DNA from: Streptomyces maremycinicus | GTDB taxonomy: Bacteria > Actinomycetota > Actinomycetes > Streptomycetales > Streptomycetaceae | Direction of reading: 5' to 3' | NCBI RefSeq assembly: GCF_001184025.1 | Contig: NZ_BBYG01000015.1 | Coordinates: 310,001 to 374,000, forward strand | DNA: 64,000 nucleotides | In this document: positions 52,842 to 61,653 of the stretch, piece after piece | Layout: the number at the start of each line of letters is the position of its first letter | Position numbering within the stretch: position 1 is the stretch's first letter | Notes under the pieces: generated by a model | Told to the model about the DNA's origin: nothing | Seen by the model: the letters and a program-made list of their open reading frames with translations, nothing else | Databases searched by the model: none | Program-made: the position numbers and the translations under genes

Positions 52842-52878
52842 GCCCGGCCGGCCCGGCTCCGACCAGGGCCGGCCGGGC
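52842..52878 (+). terminator. strong hairpin directly after the precursor gene
   Basis: GCCCGGCCGGCCC (52842-52854) pairs perfectly over 13 bp with GGGCCGGCCGGGC (52866-52878), loop 11 bases, starting 6 bp after the precursor stop. It could act as a partial terminator or mRNA stabiliser, giving more precursor than enzyme transcript. Confidence 0.65.
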
Positions 52879-52967
52879 TCCCTCCCGCACTTCCCGCACT
52901 CCCCCGCCCCTCACCGCGCTTCCCGCACCTCTCGTCCCGTCGGCCGCCCGTGCGCAAGGAGCCCATC

Positions 52968-54920
52968 GTGCGCGTTCTTCTCGTCAACATGCCCTGGTCC
53001 CCGATAGACCTGCCCTCGCTGGCCCTCGGCATCCTCAAACGCAGCGTCGACGACCACGTCCAGGACGCCACCTGCGAGGTGCTGCACGCCAATCTGGAGT
53101 TCACCGACTGGATCACCGCCCGCTCCGAGTTCACGGCCGAGGACTACGAGTACTACGCCCTCTCCTCCTACTTCCTCGGCTGCGGTGACTGGGTGTTCTC
53201 CTCGGCGCTCTACGACGACCCGACGTGGCGGGACGCGGAGTTCGTCGATGCGATGTCGTCGAAGCTGCGCCGGTCCCGGATGCGTATGACCCGCGAACTG
53301 CACCGCCTCGTGCCGGAGTTCGTCGACGAGGTGGCCCGCCGTGTGGTGGCTCTCGAACCCGACGTGGTCGGGTTCACCTCCACCTTCCAGCAGAACACCG
53401 CCGCGCTGGCGGCGGCCCGGCACATCAAGCGGCTCGCCCCGCACGTCGTGACCGTGATGGGCGGGGCCAACTGCGACGCCGAACAGGGCGCGGCCGTCCA
53501 CCGCAACTTCCCCTTCGTGGACTACGTGGTGCGCGGCGAGGGCGAGGACGCCTTCCCCCGGCTGCTGACCGCGCTGCGCGACGGCGACCCGTCCGCCGCG
53601 GAGGCGGTGCCGGGCCTGTGCCACCGCACCCCGCACTCCGGGCACACCGCCAACCCCATGCCGACCGGGCCGCTGCCGCCCAGCGCGATCCTGCCCCCCG
53701 ACTACAGCGGCTACTTCGAACGTCTCGCCGCGTCCGTGGCACGCAACTGGGTGGAGCCGAAACTGGTCGTCGAGGGCGCGCGCGGCTGCTGGTGGGGAGA
53801 GAAGCACCACTGCACCTTCTGCGGCCTGAACGGCTCGTTCATGGAGTTCCGCAGCAAGAGCCCCGACGTCTTCTACCAGGAGATCATGGACCTGGCGGAG
53901 CGGCACCGGGTGCTCGACATGTACGTGGTCGACAACATCCTGGACATGCGCTACCTGTCGACCGTGCTGCCGCGCATCGTCGACAGCGGCTACGACCTGC
54001 GCATGCACATCGAGATCAAGGCCAACATGCGGCGCCCCCAGCTGAAGGTGCTGGCGGACGCCGGGCTCATCTACGTCCAGCCGGGCATCGAGAGCCTCAA
54101 CAGCCGCGTCCTCGACCTGATGGACAAGGGCGTCAGCGGCTGCCAGAACGTCCGTATGCTGCGCGACGCGGCGGAGACCGGGCTGTCGGTGTCGTGGAAC
54201 TACCTGCACGGCTTTCCCGGAGAGACCGCCGACGACTACGAACCCGTCATCCGCCAGCTCCCCGCCCTGGAACACCTCAACCCGCCGGTCGACCTGTCCG
54301 CCCGGATCGCCATCGAGCGTTTCAGCCCCTACTTCAAGCGGCCCGAGCTGGGCTTCACCGGGCTGCGGCCCGAGGAGCACTACCTGTTCACCTACGACCT
54401 GCCCGAGGCGGAACTGCACGACCTGGCCTACGTCTTCCAGGCGCCCGAACGCGGTATCACCGAGCCGACCGTCGGTCTCCTCAACGACGGCATCGCCGCG
54501 TGGAAGAAGCACCACGCCGACGCCCGTCTCACCCACACCGACCTGGGTGACCGGATCGTGCTGGTCAGCAGGCGGCCGTCCTTCGCCTGGCGGACCATGC
54601 AGCTCACCGATCCGTTCGAGACCGCGGTCTTCCGGCTCCTGGACCAGCCGCACACCGTGGTGGCGCTGCACCGCAAGCTGACGTCGGCCGCCGTCTCCGC
54701 CGGGGACGCGCCGCGCACGGCACGGGAGGTCGAGGCCCTCCTGGCCGAGTGGGTCGCGCACGGCGTGGTGTTCACCGACGCGGGCCAGTACGTGCACCTC
54801 GCCCCCGCCGCCGTGAACCAGGACCTGCTGCGTCTGGACTACATGCGTCACGCCCACACGCGCGGCGAGGCCACGGCGTCGGCCGCGACCGAGCCCGTGC
54901 CCGCGCCCGTGCCCTCCTGA
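52968..54920 (+). CDS. cobalamin-type radical SAM RiPP maturase (TIGR03975 / C-methyltransferase type)
   Basis: 650 residues from GTG 52968, chosen because AAGGAG (52956-52961) is six bases upstream; GTG 52950 is the alternative. The N-terminal ~220 residues form a B12-binding-like Rossmann region (DVVGFTSTFQQNTAALAAAR, TVMGGANCDAEQG). The radical SAM domain carries the cluster cysteines in GCWWGEKHHCTFCGLNG: C274, C282 and C285, a CX7CX2C spacing typical of this RiPP maturase group. It is followed by VQPGIESLNSRVLDLMDKGV. The C-terminal ~150 residues are a helical domain that may bind the precursor. The family methylates unactivated carbons of peptide side chains using SAM and cobalamin. The target here is presumably the 40-residue peptide upstream. 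Confidence 0.9.
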   Translation: MRVLLVNMPWSPIDLPSLALGILKRSVDDHVQDATCEVLHANLEFTDWITARSEFTAEDYEYYALSSYFLGCGDWVFSSALYDDPTWRDAEFVDAMSSKLRRSRMRMTRELHRLVPEFVDEVARRVVALEPDVVGFTSTFQQNTAALAAARHIKRLAPHVVTVMGGANCDAEQGAAVHRNFPFVDYVVRGEGEDAFPRLLTALRDGDPSAAEAVPGLCHRTPHSGHTANPMPTGPLPPSAILPPDYSGYFERLAASVARNWVEPKLVVEGARGCWWGEKHHCTFCGLNGSFMEFRSKSPDVFYQEIMDLAERHRVLDMYVVDNILDMRYLSTVLPRIVDSGYDLRMHIEIKANMRRPQLKVLADAGLIYVQPGIESLNSRVLDLMDKGVSGCQNVRMLRDAAETGLSVSWNYLHGFPGETADDYEPVIRQLPALEHLNPPVDLSARIAIERFSPYFKRPELGFTGLRPEEHYLFTYDLPEAELHDLAYVFQAPERGITEPTVGLLNDGIAAWKKHHADARLTHTDLGDRIVLVSRRPSFAWRTMQLTDPFETAVFRLLDQPHTVVALHRKLTSAAVSAGDAPRTAREVEALLAEWVAHGVVFTDAGQYVHLAPAAVNQDLLRLDYMRHAHTRGEATASAATEPVPAPVPS

Positions 54921-54980
54921 GCCCCGGCCGCCGTACCTCCCCCACCGCCCCGCTCCACCGAACCGGAGGAAGGACCGCCC

Positions 54981-55640
54981 ATGACAGCCACCGCACCGGA
55001 CCTCGCGATACGTGCCTGGCGCGATCTCGACCCGCAGGCCCGTCACCTGCCGGGCATGTCGCTGGGTTCCCTCCCGGTGACCGCGCGGGACCGGGAGGCC
55101 GACCGCCTCTGGGACCTGGGCGTGCGCCACGCCGAGCTCGACGCGCCCGTGGACCTGTCCGCCGACGATCGGGCGGTCCATCGCCGGACCGTCGACCGGC
55201 TGTGTCTCGTCCGCGATCTCACCGCGCGCGCGGTCTCCGTCGACTGGGACCTGCGGCTCTCGCCCCGGGACTCCGCCCACCAGTGGAAGGTGCTGTCCCA
55301 CCTCCAGCCGCCCCGCACCCTCACGGGTCTCGACGACGCCGAGGAGGCCCTGCACGCCTGGCGGACCCGTCACTACCTGTGCAAGCTGGTATGGCGTCAG
55401 GGGCCGGGTTTCGTCCAGATCCGGGACCGCCGCTGGGGGGACCTGCGCCGCTTCACCGCCGTCGAACCCCACTACCGGGAGGCCATCGCCCTGCTCGGTC
55501 CCGGCGTGCACCACACCGAGGTACCCGCCGACGTGCTGGAGGAGTTCGCGGCCGAGCATCTGCTCCTGCGCGTCGGCGAGCTGGCGTGGTGGCTGCCCTA
55601 CCGGGTCTCCCGCTGGCTCCAGGAGGCCATGGCCGTGTGA
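54981..55640 (+). CDS. DUF5825-like partner of the radical SAM maturase
   Basis: 219 residues, mostly helical and highly charged, no signal or membrane segment. It contains AWRDLDPQARHLPGMSLGSL, VSVDWDLRLSP and FVQIRDRRWGDLRRF. ATG 54981 has CGGAGGAAGG upstream. It follows the radical SAM gene by 60 bp. Proteins of this size and context are annotated as DUF5825 and travel with this class of maturase. I assign that name mainly from context and general resemblance. A role as partner, chaperone or precursor-binding subunit is inference. Confidence 0.72.
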   Translation: MTATAPDLAIRAWRDLDPQARHLPGMSLGSLPVTARDREADRLWDLGVRHAELDAPVDLSADDRAVHRRTVDRLCLVRDLTARAVSVDWDLRLSPRDSAHQWKVLSHLQPPRTLTGLDDAEEALHAWRTRHYLCKLVWRQGPGFVQIRDRRWGDLRRFTAVEPHYREAIALLGPGVHHTEVPADVLEEFAAEHLLLRVGELAWWLPYRVSRWLQEAMAV

Positions 55641-55734
55641 GTCCGCGTGCCCGCTCGCCCGGCGTCCGGGGAGGACACGCCGCCGGATGGCCCATCCCGG
55701 CCTTTTCCGGCCTCCCGGTCATAACGTACACAAT

Positions 55735-56883
55735 ATGAAGAAATGCCATATCGCGTACCTGGCCTGTACGGCGGCGCTGATCGGGACGGGGATCGGCGCC
55801 GCTCCGCCGGTCGCCCACCACACGGTCCATGTCGTCCACCCCGGAGAATCGATCCAGAAGGCGGTGGACGCCGCCGAGCCGGGCGACACCGTGCTGCTGA
55901 CCCGCGGCACCTATCACGAGAGCGTCGACGTGAGCACGCCCGGGCTCACCCTGCGCGGCGTGGGCCGCGGCACGGTGCTTGAGCCGGCGAAGGCCGCCGG
56001 CACCACCGCCCCGACCACCGGATCGGGCACCGCGAAGGACCCGAAGGGCTCGAAGGACTCCAAGGGCTCGAAGGGTTCCAAGGGAACGAAGGCCGCGACC
56101 GGTTGTGCCGCGAGCGGCAACGGCATCTGTGTCGTGGGCACGAAGGACCACCACGTCGACGACGTCACCGTCGCCTCCCTGACGGTGCGGGGCTTCGCCA
56201 AGACCGGCCTCTACGCCACCGAGGCCGACGGGCTGACCGTGCGGCACGTCACCGCCGACAGGAACGGCGTGTGGGGCATCGCCACCGAGCACTCGGTGCA
56301 CGGCCTGTTCCGCCACAACACCGCCCGGGACAACGGTGACGCGGGCCTCTTCCTCGCCAACACGGTCAAGGAGGAACTCGGCGCCACGGACACCGAGGGA
56401 ACCGTGGTCGAGCGCAACCGGCTGGAGGGCAACCGGATCGGCGTCACCGTCCGCCGGCTGCGCAACCTGACCGTCGCGGGCAACCAGATCACGGGCAACT
56501 GCGCGGGCGTGTTCGTCGTCGGCGACGAGAACAAGCCGAAGGCCGGCTTCGTGACGGTGCGCGACAACCGCATCGAGCGCAACAACAAGTCCTGCCCGAA
56601 GACCGCCCGGCTGGACGCCCTCCAGGGCACCGGCATCGTGCTCACCGGCGCCGAGGACAGCCTGGTCACCCACAACGTGATCAAGGACAACGTCGGCAAG
56701 TCCCCGCTGTCCGGCGGCATCGTCCTGTTCAAGAGTTTCGTGGGCACGACCAGCGAGCGGAACCGGATCAGCGACAACCTGCTGCGCGGCAACTCCCCCG
56801 ACCTGGTCAACACGGACACCGGCAAGGGCAACACCTTCGAGGGCAACTCCTGCCGCTCGTCGAAGCCCGCCGGTCTGTGCTGA
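55735..56883 (+). CDS. secreted right-handed parallel beta-helix protein
   Basis: 382 residues from ATG 55735 (MKKCHIAYLACTAALIGTGI is a natural signal peptide; an in-frame ATG at 55687 would bury it). The opening SIQKAVDAAEPGDTVLLTRG is the classic start of pectate-lyase-like and NosD-like beta-helix proteins. It is followed by rungs such as VEGNRIGV-like RLEGNRIGVTVRRLRNLTVA, and four Cys residues. Near residues 96-118 lies a low-complexity KGSKDSKGSKGSKGTK insert. It could be a glycan-binding or lyase-like protein. It may be the next transcription unit and not part of the RiPP cluster, since an A+T-rich segment precedes it. Confidence 0.82.
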   Translation: MKKCHIAYLACTAALIGTGIGAAPPVAHHTVHVVHPGESIQKAVDAAEPGDTVLLTRGTYHESVDVSTPGLTLRGVGRGTVLEPAKAAGTTAPTTGSGTAKDPKGSKDSKGSKGSKGTKAATGCAASGNGICVVGTKDHHVDDVTVASLTVRGFAKTGLYATEADGLTVRHVTADRNGVWGIATEHSVHGLFRHNTARDNGDAGLFLANTVKEELGATDTEGTVVERNRLEGNRIGVTVRRLRNLTVAGNQITGNCAGVFVVGDENKPKAGFVTVRDNRIERNNKSCPKTARLDALQGTGIVLTGAEDSLVTHNVIKDNVGKSPLSGGIVLFKSFVGTTSERNRISDNLLRGNSPDLVNTDTGKGNTFEGNSCRSSKPAGLC

Positions 56884-56926
56884 ACCCGTAGGAACCCCAC
56901 ACTCCAAGAAGGAAGGAAGGCGGCAC

Positions 56927-57952
56927 ATGACGACCGCTCAGTCTGCCCCTCCGCCGTCGATGCGGCTGCGGGAACTCGCCTTCGGGGCGGCCTGTGCCGC
57001 CGCCCTCCGCGCGGCCGCCCGGCTCGGCGTCGCCGACGCCCTCGGCGACAGCCCCATGGCCGTGGAGGACCTCGCGGCCGCGGTGAAGACCGAACCCCGT
57101 CCGCTGCGACGGCTCCTGCGGGCCCTGTCCTGCTACGGCGTCTTCACCGAGGGCCCGGACGGCGCGTTCGCGCACACCGACGTCTCCCGGCTGCTGCGCG
57201 AGGACGACCCCAACAGCCTGCGCGCCATCACGCTGTGGTGCACCGAGCCGTGGACCTGGGACGCCTGGCCGATGCTCGACGAGGCGGTGCGCACCGGCCA
57301 CAACGTGGTGGAGGACCTGTACGGCAAGGAGTTCTTCCCCTACCTCAACGAGGACGCCCCGGAGTCCGCCGACATCTTCAACCGCGCCATGACGACCTCC
57401 AGCGTGCAGTCGGCGCGGGACGTCGCGGAGTTCCTCGACCTGACGGGGAGTTCGTCGGTCGCCGACATCGGCGGCGGCCAGGGGCACGTGGTGGCGAGCC
57501 TGCTGGACAAGTACCCCGCGATGCACGGGACTCTGCTCGACCTCCCGCGGGTGGTGGAGAACGCCGTGCCGCGCCTGCTCTCCGGGGGCGACCTCGCGGG
57601 CCGTGCGCGCGTGGTGCCCGGCGACGTCCGTACGGCCGTTCCGGTCGAGGCGGACGTCTACGTCATCAAGAACATCCTGGAGTGGGACGACGAGAGCACG
57701 GCCCGGCTGCTGCGCAACGTCCGGGAGGCGGGCGGCCCCGGCGCCCGGGTCGTGGTCATTGAGAACCTCGTCGACGACACGCCCTCGATGCGCTTCAGCA
57801 CCGCGATGGACCTGCTGCTGCTCCTCAACGTCGGCGGGGCGAAGCACACCACGCAGAGCATGGTGGACCGGCTGACCGAGGCGGGTCTCGTCATCGACGA
57901 CATCAGCCCGGTCAACCCCTACCTGCACGCGTTCGACTGCCACGTCGGCTGA
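56927..57952 (+). CDS. SAM-dependent O-methyltransferase (aromatic polyketide / AcmA-type)
   Basis: 341 residues. An N-terminal dimerisation winged helix (LRELAFGAACAAALRAAARL, then DLAAAVKTEPRPLRRLLRAL) precedes the catalytic domain with the SAM loop VADIGGGQGHVVASLL and the IKNILEWDDESTARLLRNV segment. Relatives methylate phenolic or carboxyl oxygens of aromatic polyketides and similar metabolites. Its ribosome site is GGAAGGAAGG. It converges on the type II PKS operon with only 61 bp between stops, so tailoring of the spore pigment is plausible. It is also on the same strand as the RiPP genes. Confidence 0.88.
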   Translation: MTTAQSAPPPSMRLRELAFGAACAAALRAAARLGVADALGDSPMAVEDLAAAVKTEPRPLRRLLRALSCYGVFTEGPDGAFAHTDVSRLLREDDPNSLRAITLWCTEPWTWDAWPMLDEAVRTGHNVVEDLYGKEFFPYLNEDAPESADIFNRAMTTSSVQSARDVAEFLDLTGSSSVADIGGGQGHVVASLLDKYPAMHGTLLDLPRVVENAVPRLLSGGDLAGRARVVPGDVRTAVPVEADVYVIKNILEWDDESTARLLRNVREAGGPGARVVVIENLVDDTPSMRFSTAMDLLLLLNVGGAKHTTQSMVDRLTEAGLVIDDISPVNPYLHAFDCHVG

Positions 57953-57955
57953 GAC

Positions 57956-57999
57956 CACCGGTCGCCGGGCCCGCGACGCTGCGGGCCCGGCGACCGGTG
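57956..57999. terminator. bidirectional terminator between the O-methyltransferase and PKS operon
   Basis: A perfect 19-bp stem (57956-57974 with 57981-57999), inner arms ACCGGTCGCCGGGCCCGC and its complement, with a 6-base loop GACGCT. It is the strongest hairpin noted in the window and fills the gap between convergent units. Confidence 0.9.
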
Positions 58000-58013
58000 A
58001 TGGCCGGCTCGGG

Positions 58014-58346
58014 TCAGCCGGCCGGCTCGCGCTCCCAGAGGTAGAAGCGCTGCGCCATGGCGTCCTTCGGGGAACGCCAGGTGTCGGGGTCGTACGCGCT
58101 GACGTACGAGGCCAGCCGGTCGCTGACGTCCCGGAACTCGGGATGCCCGGTGATCTTGGCGATGGCGGGACCGGGGTCGCGCTCCGCCTCGATCAGATGC
58201 ATGTACACGTCGCCGAACTGGAACAGGCTGCGCCGGTGCACACCGACGAGCCGCGGCAGCTCTCCCCGGTCCGACTCCTCGAACACCTTGGCGATGTCGG
58301 GCGCCGATCCCGGGGCCATCCGGGCGACGATCAGGGCTTGGTGCAT
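58014..58346 (-). CDS. polyketide cyclase, TcmI / WhiE-VII type
   Basis: 110 residues of the ferredoxin-like TcmI cyclase family: MHQALIVARMAPGSAPDIAK, GVHRRSLFQFGDVYMHLIEA and HPEFRDVSDRLASYV. Such proteins direct late ring closure of the nascent aromatic polyketide. It is the last gene of the coupled PKS operon, 20 bp after the aromatase. Confidence 0.9.
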   Translation of the reverse strand: MHQALIVARMAPGSAPDIAKVFEESDRGELPRLVGVHRRSLFQFGDVYMHLIEAERDPGPAIAKITGHPEFRDVSDRLASYVSAYDPDTWRSPKDAMAQRFYLWEREPAG

Positions 58347-58366
58347 GGTGCTGCTCTCCGTCCGGC

Positions 58367-58846
58367 TCAGTCGGTCAGACCGGGGGTGGCACCGCGCTCG
58401 GCGGCGGTCTTCTCGATGCGGTCCCGGATCAGGCCCAGCTGGACCTTGGAGTTCCGGTTGATGTTGTCGGTCATCCACTCGTCGTCGACCGGCGCCTCCG
58501 GCTTCATCGCGAAGTCCTGCGTCCAGACCATCCGCGTACCGGCCGGCACCTCTTCGTACCGCCAGTGGATGTCCATGTGGGCGAAGGGGCCCGTCTCGAC
58601 CCGGCGGGCCTTGACGGTCAGCGTGTCGCGGTCCGGCTCGCGCTCGGAGACCCAGCTCCACACGGTGCCGTTCTCGTCCGGGTGCATGGTCAGCCGGAAC
58701 GTCGTCTTGCGCCCCTCCCGGGAGAGGATCTCCACGGAGGCGTACTCGCTGAACAGCCGCGGCCAGTTCTCCAGGTCGTTGGTCACCTCCCAGACCAGGT
58801 CCAGGGGCGCCGCGATGGTGATCTCGTTCTGGGTGTGTCCGGTCAT
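58367..58846 (-). CDS. aromatase/cyclase, SRPBCC (WhiE-VI / TcmN-N type)
   Basis: 159 residues with the START/SRPBCC fold: ITIAAPLDLVWEVTNDLENWPRLFSEYASV, given here only as the segment spanning about residues 8-37, then MDIHWRYEEVPAGTRMVWTQ. Family members fold and aromatise the first ring of the poly-beta-ketone. ATG 58846 is separated from the ACP stop by a single base. Confidence 0.92.
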   Translation of the reverse strand: MTGHTQNEITIAAPLDLVWEVTNDLENWPRLFSEYASVEILSREGRKTTFRLTMHPDENGTVWSWVSEREPDRDTLTVKARRVETGPFAHMDIHWRYEEVPAGTRMVWTQDFAMKPEAPVDDEWMTDNINRNSKVQLGLIRDRIEKTAAERGATPGLTD

Positions 58847-58847
58847 C

Positions 58848-59102
58848 TCAGGCTCCTGTCAGGAGGGCGCTGTTGACGAGGTCGAGGAACTGCCGGGGCG
58901 ACTTGGAGCGTTCGGCGTCGGGAGGCATCGGCGTGCCGTACCGGTTCTCCAGTTCGCCCACGATCCCCAACAGGCCGAGCGAGTCGACGCCCAGGCGGTC
59001 GAAGCCGGCGTCGTCGCGGCGGAGTTCCTCCGGGGCGACGGTGACGCCGGCCGACTTCTTCATGAGTTCGGCCAGCTCTTCCACGGTGATGCGGTCAGTC
59101 AT
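58848..59102 (-). CDS. acyl carrier protein (WhiE-V type)
   Basis: 84 residues with the phosphopantetheine attachment site FDRLGVDSLGLLGI (Ser41). The ACP carries the growing polyketide chain. It lies 35 bp after the chain-length-factor stop and directly ahead of the aromatase gene. Confidence 0.95.
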   Translation of the reverse strand: MTDRITVEELAELMKKSAGVTVAPEELRRDDAGFDRLGVDSLGLLGIVGELENRYGTPMPPDAERSKSPRQFLDLVNSALLTGA

Positions 59103-59137
59103 GCCATTCCCTTCCTCTGCTGCTCCGCGGCGCCTCG

Positions 59138-60388
59138 CTACGAGGCGTCGGTGGCGCCGTGCCGCAGCACCAGCGCCGAGTTCGATCCCATGAGTCCCCG
59201 GCTCAGCACCAGCGCCGTGCGCACCTCGGCGGGCCGGGCCCGGCCGGTCACCAGGTCGAGGTCGTGGCAGATGTCGAAGACGTTGGGGGTGGGTGGGATC
59301 ACGCCGTGCTCCATGGCGAGCACCGCCGCCGCGGCGTCCATCAGGGGCGCCGCGCAGTAGCCCCGGCCGATCCCGGTCTTCGGCGCCGTGACGGGCACAC
59401 GGGTGCCGTGCGCGCCGAGGGCGTCGGCGATCGCCAGCGCCTCGGCTCGGTCCGCCGCCGGTACGCCGAGGGCGTCGGCGAAGACCACGTCGATCTCCTC
59501 GGGGGCGCACTCGGCCTCCTCCAGGGCCTGCCGGACGGCCTGGGCGAGCCCTTCGCGGGACTCCTCCCAGCGGGAGGCCCCGGTGAAGGTCGCCGCGTGC
59601 CCGGCCAGGTAGGCCTGCACCCGCGCGCCCCGGGCCCGGGCGGTGGCGTCCGCCTCCACGACGAGCATGGCGCCGCCCTCGGCGGGCACGAACCCGCAGG
59701 CCGCGGAGGTGAACGGGCGGTAGGCGCGGCTCGGTTCGTCGACCGTGCTCAGTTCGTCGTAGCCGAGCTGGCAGACCACCGAGTACGGCGCGATCGGCGC
59801 CTCGGTCGCGCCGGCCACGATCACGTCGGTGCCGCGACGCACCGCCCGCGCCGCGTGGGCGAGGGCGTCCAGGCCGCCGGCCTCGTCCGCCGCGACCACC
59901 GAGCAGGGGCCCTTGAAGCCGCGGCGGATGGAGATCTGGCCGGTGCTGGCGGCGTAGAACCAGGCGATGGACTGGTACGGGCCGACGTAACGGCTGCCCT
60001 TGCCCCACAGCTGCTGGAGCTCGCGCTGTCCGAACTCACCGCCGCCGGAACCGGCCGCGGTGACCACGCCCACGGAGTAGGGCGCGGCGTCGGTGTCGGG
60101 CCGGCCGAGCTGGGCGTCGTCCAGCGCGAAGTCGGCGGCGGCCATCGCGAAGTGCGTGAACCGGTCGGTCTGGACCAGGAAGCGCTCCTCGATCGCGGCC
60201 GACGGGTCGAAGTCGCGGACCTGGCCCGCCACCCGCAGCGGGAGGTCCTCGCAGCCCTCGCGGTCGACCCGGTCCAGGACGCTGATGCCCTCCCTGGTGG
60301 CCTTCCAGAAGGTCTCGGTACTGGCTCCGTTGGGCGCGATCACGCCGATTCCGGTGACGGCCGCGCGCCGTGGAAGGGGTTCGCTCAT
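59138..60388 (-). CDS. ketosynthase chain-length factor (KS-beta, WhiE-IV type)
   Basis: 416 residues of KS fold. It aligns with the KS-alpha encoded upstream, but the active-site Cys is replaced: VVAADEAGGLDAL places Glu169 where KS-alpha has Cys169. In act- and tcm-type chain-length factors this residue is usually Gln; I recall that pigment-type enzymes can differ. Together with KS-alpha it sets polyketide chain length. The ATG at 60388 overlaps the KS-alpha stop (ATGA). Confidence 0.94.
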   Translation of the reverse strand: MSEPLPRRAAVTGIGVIAPNGASTETFWKATREGISVLDRVDREGCEDLPLRVAGQVRDFDPSAAIEERFLVQTDRFTHFAMAAADFALDDAQLGRPDTDAAPYSVGVVTAAGSGGGEFGQRELQQLWGKGSRYVGPYQSIAWFYAASTGQISIRRGFKGPCSVVAADEAGGLDALAHAARAVRRGTDVIVAGATEAPIAPYSVVCQLGYDELSTVDEPSRAYRPFTSAACGFVPAEGGAMLVVEADATARARGARVQAYLAGHAATFTGASRWEESREGLAQAVRQALEEAECAPEEIDVVFADALGVPAADRAEALAIADALGAHGTRVPVTAPKTGIGRGYCAAPLMDAAAAVLAMEHGVIPPTPNVFDICHDLDLVTGRARPAEVRTALVLSRGLMGSNSALVLRHGATDAS

Positions 60389-61653
60389 CGTGTCTTCTCC
60401 CTCGGCCGGTTCATGACCACCGCGGACTGGAAGCCGCCGAACCCGCTGCCCACCGAGAGCACACTGGCCAGCTTGCGTTCACGGGCCACCTTCGGGACGT
60501 AGTCCAGGTCGCACTCGGGGTCGGGCGTCTCGTAGTTCGCGGTCGGCGGTACGACCTGGTGTGCCAGGGCCAGCACACAGGCGACGAGTTCGATCGCCCC
60601 GATCGCGCCCAGGGAGTGGCCCACCATCGACTTGATGGAGCTCATCGGCGTGTCGTAGGCGTGCGTGCCCAGGACCCGCTTCACCGCGGCGGTCTCGTGG
60701 CGGTCGTTCTGCTTGGTGCCCGACCCGTGCGCGTTGACGTAGTCGATCGCGGTGGGGTCGAGCCGGGCGTGGTCGAGCGCGTCCTCGATGGCCCGGGCCA
60801 TCTCCAGGCCTTCGCTGGTCAGGCCGGTCATGTGGTACGCGTTGCCGAACGTGGCGTACCCGCCGAGCTCGCAGTAGATGTGCGCGCCCCGGGCCCGGGC
60901 GTGCTCCAGCTCCTCCAGGACGAGTACGGCGCCGCCCTCGCCCATGACGAACCCGTCACGGTCGGCGTCGAAGGGACGCGAGGCGTGGGCCGGGTCGTCG
61001 TTGTTCGAGGAGGTGGCCTTGATCGCGTCGAAGCACGCCATGGTGATCGGTGAGATCGGCGAGTCCGAGGCACCGGCTATGCAGATGTCGGCCCGGCCCT
61101 CCTCCACGGTGTGGAAGGCGTACCCGACCGCGTCGAGCCCGGAGGTGCAGCCGGTGGAGACCGTCTGTACCGGACCGCGTGCCCCGAACCGCTCCGCCAC
61201 CGTGGAGGCGAGGGTGCTGGGCGTGAACGCGCGGTGCAGGTGCGGGGCCGCCTCGCGGTGGTCCACGTCCCAACGCTGTCCGCCGTGGCTGACCAGGACG
61301 TAGTCGTTCTCCAGCCGGGTGGTGCCGCCGACGGCGGTGCCCAGGGAGACACCGACCCGCCAGGGGTTCTCGGCGGCGAGGTCGAGACCCGCGTCGCGTA
61401 CCGCCTCGTCCCCGGCGACCAGGGCGAACTGGATGTAGCGGTCGCACCGCTCGACGTCGGTCGTGTCCAGGCCGTGGGCCGCGGGATCGAAGTCGCACTC
61501 GGCGGCGATCCGCGAGCGCAGGCCGGCCGGGTCGAAGAAGGTGATGGCCCGCGTCGCCGTGCGCCCGTCCGCCAGGAGGTTCCAGAACGCCGGTACGCCG
61601 ATGCCGCCCGGGGCGACGATGCCTATGCCGGTGACCGCCACTCGTCTCGTCAT
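60385..61653 (-). CDS. ketosynthase KS-alpha (WhiE-III type)
   Basis: 422 residues. The catalytic Cys169 lies in VQTVSTGCTSGLDAVG. Histidines are in YVNAHGSGTKQND and SMVGHSLGAIGA, completing the condensing triad. It elongates the malonyl-derived chain with the chain-length factor. The ATG at 61653 overlaps the cupin stop (ATGA) and the 3' end overlaps the chain-length factor, so the three are translationally coupled. Confidence 0.96.
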   Translation of the reverse strand: MTRRVAVTGIGIVAPGGIGVPAFWNLLADGRTATRAITFFDPAGLRSRIAAECDFDPAAHGLDTTDVERCDRYIQFALVAGDEAVRDAGLDLAAENPWRVGVSLGTAVGGTTRLENDYVLVSHGGQRWDVDHREAAPHLHRAFTPSTLASTVAERFGARGPVQTVSTGCTSGLDAVGYAFHTVEEGRADICIAGASDSPISPITMACFDAIKATSSNNDDPAHASRPFDADRDGFVMGEGGAVLVLEELEHARARGAHIYCELGGYATFGNAYHMTGLTSEGLEMARAIEDALDHARLDPTAIDYVNAHGSGTKQNDRHETAAVKRVLGTHAYDTPMSSIKSMVGHSLGAIGAIELVACVLALAHQVVPPTANYETPDPECDLDYVPKVARERKLASVLSVGSGFGGFQSAVVMNRPREKTR

